Positions 61,283-64,000 of a stretch of DNA of 64,000 nt are shown in pieces (positions within the stretch are counted from its first letter, which is position 1; each line of letters begins with the position of its first letter). This DNA is from Bradyrhizobium sp. 4 (GTDB lineage: Bacteria; Pseudomonadota; Alphaproteobacteria; Rhizobiales; Xanthobacteraceae). Position numbers and translations under genes: made by a program. The notes under the pieces were generated by a model. That model ran no database searches, had not been told where the DNA came from, and saw nothing but the letters and a program-made list of their open reading frames with translations. The stretch lies in assembly GCF_023100905.1 (NCBI RefSeq), contig NZ_CP064686.1:1860001-1924000 (forward strand), written 5' to 3'.

Positions 61283-61360
61283 TGTCGCCTCCGCCTTTTC
61301 GCTTCTGACAAGAAGATGAATCCGGACAGCGCCTCGTCGGCCGTTCTGCGCCATGCAGCG

Positions 61361-61397
61361 ATGTCCGCTATCGCGCCTTTTTGGCGGAAGCGGACAT
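61361..61397. repeat. Inverted repeat ATGTCCGCT / AGCGGACAT
   Basis: Perfect 9-bp arms at 61361-61369 and 61389-61397 around CGCCTTTTTGGCGG, which itself is a short hairpin. AGCGGACAT palindromes of this kind occur as dispersed repeats in Bradyrhizobium. It lies 56 bp beyond the stop of the DUF2158 gene. Confidence 0.6.
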
Positions 61398-61452
61398 CAC
61401 GCGCGCCGGAGCTGTGCGCTCCGATCAAACTAGGACGTGGCCTCAGCCGCGC

Positions 61453-61656
61453 TTACTCCTCGTCTTCGTCATCATCCTCGTCTTCGTCGTCGAGCTCTTC
61501 CAGTCGATCGAGCACCGCGAGCGGCAGCGTCTCGCGAAACAGATCGCCTTCTGCGCCCATCCAGAGACAGATCACGTCGTCGCCCTTCACGTCAGCGACG
61601 GTGAGCGGCTGCCCGCCTGATTTCAGCATGACGATATCGCCGGCTTTTAGTTCCAT
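61453..61656 (-). CDS. DUF2158 (YodC-like) small protein with acidic tail
   Basis: A 67-residue protein. MELKAGDIVMLKSGGQPLTV followed by CLWMGAEGDLFRETLPLAVL is the DUF2158/YodC pattern, a small beta-barrel of unknown role. The last 16 residues are almost only Asp and Glu (LDDEDEDDDEDEE end), longer than in typical members. Start at ATG 61656; an earlier in-frame start 20 codons upstream has no ribosome site. Confidence 0.8.
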   Translation of the reverse strand: MELKAGDIVMLKSGGQPLTVADVKGDDVICLWMGAEGDLFRETLPLAVLDRLEELDDEDEDDDEDEE

Positions 61657-62024
61657 GGATGGTCCTTTCGGTTGATTGACGGAGAAGCTAGCAAACCGGC
61701 ATGACATGCCGATCACGGGCTACTTGGTCAGTGGATGTGTTGCGGTAGGGCGCATGCGCCGGCCGGGCTGCTGAAATCGATCAGAGAGCTTTAGGCCGGA
61801 GCGATCCCATCACGAGAGGCAATGGCGCCTGTTCGATGGGTGGCGCAAGGGCTCTTCCGTCCCGTGCGTCGCGACCATGACACCATGCGCCTGTTTTGCC
61901 CGACGGAGCAAATGATTTTGTCAGATCCGCAGTTTGCGTTTACCGCAAGTCCTTGATTCTGCTGCGGCCGTCTACTGTGCATGGGGTTGTTTTCAATGTT
62001 TTTGTTTGCGCACCCTGATTGCAG
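61657..62024. other. 368-bp gap without recognised features
   Basis: No gene or repeat family recognised. It contains the upstream region of the DUF2158 gene and the downstream end of the hemF-HAD operon. Confidence 0.5.
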
Positions 62025-62771
62025 TCAGCCCGGCAGCAGTTCTGTCAGCGAGCGGATGATGCGGTCGGGCTTCACCGCCGAGCCTTCGGGCAGGCCGTCG
62101 CCATGCACGTCGATCCAGATCGCGTAGATGCCGAGACGCTGCGGCGTCACGACTTCCCATTCCAGATTGTCGCCGATCATCCATGTGTCTCTTGCGGTGA
62201 CGCCGAGCGCGTCCATCGCGTGCAGATAGGCGCGCTCCTCGGGCTTGCCGAAGCCGTGCTCGCCCTCGATCTGGATGTGGTGAAAGCGATGCGCCAGCTC
62301 GAAGCGCTCGACCTTGGCGCGCTGGGTGTCGGCGGCGCCGTTGGTCACCAGCGCGAGCTTGATGCCGAGCGCCTTGAGCCTGTCGATGGCGTCATGCGCG
62401 CCGGGGAAGACGAACATCTCCTCCTCGCGATAGGCGGTGAAACGGTCGGCGAGACGAATGGCGAGGTCGTCGGGCAGGGCGCGATGACCGGCGGCCGCGA
62501 GCGCGGCGAAGCCGCCCTTGACGGTGAGATGCCGGGCCTCGGCGAGCTTCATCCGCCAGGAGGCGTCCGCATTGGCCCAGAAGTTTTTCGCGAACGCCAG
62601 GACGGTGCTTGCGACCAGTTGCGGCGGCAGCGGCGCGAGCTCCTCCGCGAACTCCGCTGTGATCGCGTTCCAGGCGATCTCGGGCCGCGCATAGGCCGAC
62701 AGGATGGTGTCGTCCATGTCGATCAGCATGGCGCGCGGCAGCGGCCTCATTGCGGGCTTCATCGTCGTCAT
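62025..62771 (-). CDS. HAD-superfamily hydrolase, YjjG/nucleotidase-like
   Basis: A 248-residue HAD phosphatase. MLIDMDDTILS carries Asp18 and Asp20, LALVTNGAADTQRAKVERF the second motif, GFGKPEERAYLHAMDALG the Lys motif, and WMIGDNLEWEVVTPQRLG the acidic motif IV. The helical cap between residues 25 and 110 is of the C1 type found in YjjG-like 5'-nucleotidases. Its start overlaps the hemF stop by four bases, so it belongs to the queD-hemF transcript. Substrate unknown. Confidence 0.87.
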   Translation of the reverse strand: MTTMKPAMRPLPRAMLIDMDDTILSAYARPEIAWNAITAEFAEELAPLPPQLVASTVLAFAKNFWANADASWRMKLAEARHLTVKGGFAALAAAGHRALPDDLAIRLADRFTAYREEEMFVFPGAHDAIDRLKALGIKLALVTNGAADTQRAKVERFELAHRFHHIQIEGEHGFGKPEERAYLHAMDALGVTARDTWMIGDNLEWEVVTPQRLGIYAIWIDVHGDGLPEGSAVKPDRIIRSLTELLPG

Positions 62772-63667
62772 GGCCACTTCACCTCCGGCGGCAGCGACGA
62801 CAGGATCGAATCCACATTGCCGCCGGTCTTGAGACCGAAGATGGTGCCGCGGTCGTAGAGCAGGTTGAACTCGACATAGCGGCCGCGCCGGATCAATTGC
62901 TCCTCGCGATCCTCCGCGGTCCAGCTCGTCGCGAAATTGCGCTGCACGATGTCGGGATAGATCTTCAGGAAGGCGCGGCCGACATCCCGGGTGAAGGCAA
63001 GGTCGGCGTCCCAGTCGCCGCTGTCATGCCAGTCGTAGAAGATGCCGCCGATGCCGCGCGCCTCTTTGCGATGCGGCAGGTGGAAATACTCGTCGCACCA
63101 CTTCTTGTACTTGTCGTAATCGGCGATGCCGTTCGGCTGCGTGCAGGCCTGTTTCATTGCGGCGTGGAAGGCGATGCTGTCGGCATCGTCCTGCGTGCGC
63201 CGGCGGTCGAGCACCGGCGTGAGATCGGCGCCGCCGCCGAACCAGGCTTTCGTGGTGACGACGAAGCGTGTATTCATGTGCACCGCCGGCACGTGCGGAT
63301 TGCGCAGATGCGCGATCAGCGAGATGCCGGAGGCCCAGAATTTTGGGTCGTCCGCCGCACCGGGAATCTGCGCGCGAAACTCGGGCGCGAATTCGCCGTG
63401 CACGGTGGAGCAGTGCACGCCGACCTTCTCGAACAGGCGGCCTGACATCATCGACATCACGCCGCCGCCGCCGGCCGCGCCGGTATGATCGGTACGCTGC
63501 CACGGCGTGCGTTTGAAGCGGCCCGGCTCGCCCGAATAAAGGCTTTGCGGGGCATCGTCCTCCAGCCGCTCGAAGCTCGCGCAGATGTCGTCGCGCAGGG
63601 CTTCGAACCAGGCGCGTGCGCGGGTCTTGCGGTCTTCGATCAAGCTCGGGTCCAATGTGGATGTCAT
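62768..63667 (-). CDS. hemF: Oxygen-dependent coproporphyrinogen III oxidase
   Basis: A 299-residue enzyme of haem synthesis converting coproporphyrinogen III to protoporphyrinogen IX with O2. AAGGGGVMSMMSGRLFEKVG, HMNTRFVVTTKAWFGGGADL, EARGIGGIFYDW and RRGRYVEFNLLYDRGTIFGL are the well-known HemF motifs. Start at ATG 63667 (MTSTLDPSL) fits the family length. It lies 4 bp after the queD stop. It requires no cofactor radical, so it serves aerobic growth. Confidence 0.96.
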   Translation of the reverse strand: MTSTLDPSLIEDRKTRARAWFEALRDDICASFERLEDDAPQSLYSGEPGRFKRTPWQRTDHTGAAGGGGVMSMMSGRLFEKVGVHCSTVHGEFAPEFRAQIPGAADDPKFWASGISLIAHLRNPHVPAVHMNTRFVVTTKAWFGGGADLTPVLDRRRTQDDADSIAFHAAMKQACTQPNGIADYDKYKKWCDEYFHLPHRKEARGIGGIFYDWHDSGDWDADLAFTRDVGRAFLKIYPDIVQRNFATSWTAEDREEQLIRRGRYVEFNLLYDRGTIFGLKTGGNVDSILSSLPPEVKWP

Positions 63668-63671
63668 TCTC

Positions 63672-64000
63672 TCAACCCTGCGGACCGTAATAGGTGCAGC
63701 TCTCGTTGCAACTGTCGCGGTGGATGCTGACGCGGGTGAGCTTGCCGATAGGGGCGAGCCGCTCCCACACGAAGCGCGAGAGGTTTTCCAGCGTAGGCGT
63801 GCCCAGCGCCTCGATCTTGTTGAGGTACTTGTGATCAAGCGTCATGCGCACGTCCTCGATGGCGCGCTGGACCAGGCCGAGATCGACCACCATGCCGGTT
63901 TTGGGATCGGGCGTGCCGCGCAGCGTCACCTCGGCGCGAAAGGAGTGGCCGTGGATCTCTTCGCTATCAGCGCCGAACGTCGTTCCCGACAATGAGTGCG
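63672..64000 (-). CDS. queD: 6-carboxy-5,6,7,8-tetrahydropterin synthase (QueD), partial
   Basis: The gene runs off the end of the window; 108 residues are visible and the frame is open to base 64000. The zinc-binding HGHSF, the Cys-free loop RGTPDPKTGMVVDLGLVQRA, DHKYLN and PTLENLSRFVWERL followed by the closing VSIHRDSCNE are diagnostic of QueD/PTPS-like enzymes that make the 7-deazaguanine precursor of queuosine. The first residues seen (His-Ser-Leu) belong to the AAHSL-type first zinc motif. It heads a queD-hemF-HAD transcript as far as seen. Confidence 0.93.
   Translation of the reverse strand, partial: HSLSGTTFGADSEEIHGHSFRAEVTLRGTPDPKTGMVVDLGLVQRAIEDVRMTLDHKYLNKIEALGTPTLENLSRFVWERLAPIGKLTRVSIHRDSCNESCTYYGPQG

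Overview
This window is chromosomal DNA of a high-GC alphaproteobacterium, most probably Bradyrhizobium or a close relative in the Nitrobacteraceae. The assignment rests on the rhizobial glpDSTPQUV glycerol operon layout, an isocitrate lyase paired with an ScfR-type regulator, and dispersed intergenic palindromes of kinds familiar from Bradyrhizobium/Rhodopseudomonas genomes. It is inferred from gene content and repeats, not from a marker gene. No rRNA, tRNA, CRISPR array, prophage or intact insertion sequence was recognised.

Layout. 1-1628: end of an RND efflux pump, its TetR regulator and a flavin-reductase-like protein. 1847-7957: a compact beta-oxidation operon (fadE-type dehydrogenase, thiolase, FadJ-type multifunctional protein, YciA-type thioesterase). 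8174-9826: a small conserved protein and a tandemly duplicated pair of SnoaL-like genes, only one of which keeps its signal peptide. 9981-20286: glycerol block, with a HAD phosphatase, a GlpR-type repressor, an inverted VapBC toxin-antitoxin module, then glpD and a complete ABC importer (two ATPases, two permeases, a small membrane protein and a binding protein) closed by a good terminator. 20474-27752: housekeeping and small genes (Old Yellow Enzyme, DUF1993, MltB-like transglycosylase, HtpX, TPR protein, a Lys-tailed small protein, a secreted zincin). 27892-31436: ScfR regulator divergent from aceA and a DUF4170 gene (glyoxylate shunt).

31636-37278: metallophosphoesterase, Nudix, and a run of envelope- or glycan-type genes (GT2, GNAT, methyltransferase, polytopic membrane protein). 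37301-40283: a probable Zur-controlled metal-uptake unit (DUF2946 plus TonB receptor) with a palindromic Zur-like box. 40443-41456: alpha/beta hydrolase. 41705-48528: four-gene MoxR-DUF58-BatA/DUF4159-membrane protein operon. 48788-52378: DUF1285, CoA Nudix, DUF6111, CCA-adding enzyme and TauE/SafE, tightly packed.

52423-61656 looks accessory: a SnoaL protein, a 1280-residue protein that joins a phosphorylation-defective receiver and LuxR DNA-binding domain to an RTX/type-I-secretion-like domain and six His/Gly-rich repeats, a coiled-coil small protein, a TauD-family dioxygenase, a DUF1127 fusion protein, a decayed CadC-like regulator and small ORFs. 62025 to the end returns to core genes (HAD hydrolase, hemF, queD).

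The most unusual items are the 52882-56724 regulator fusion, the asymmetric ATPase pair of the glycerol importer (one canonical and one degenerate composite ATP site) and the duplicated SnoaL pair with signal-peptide loss.
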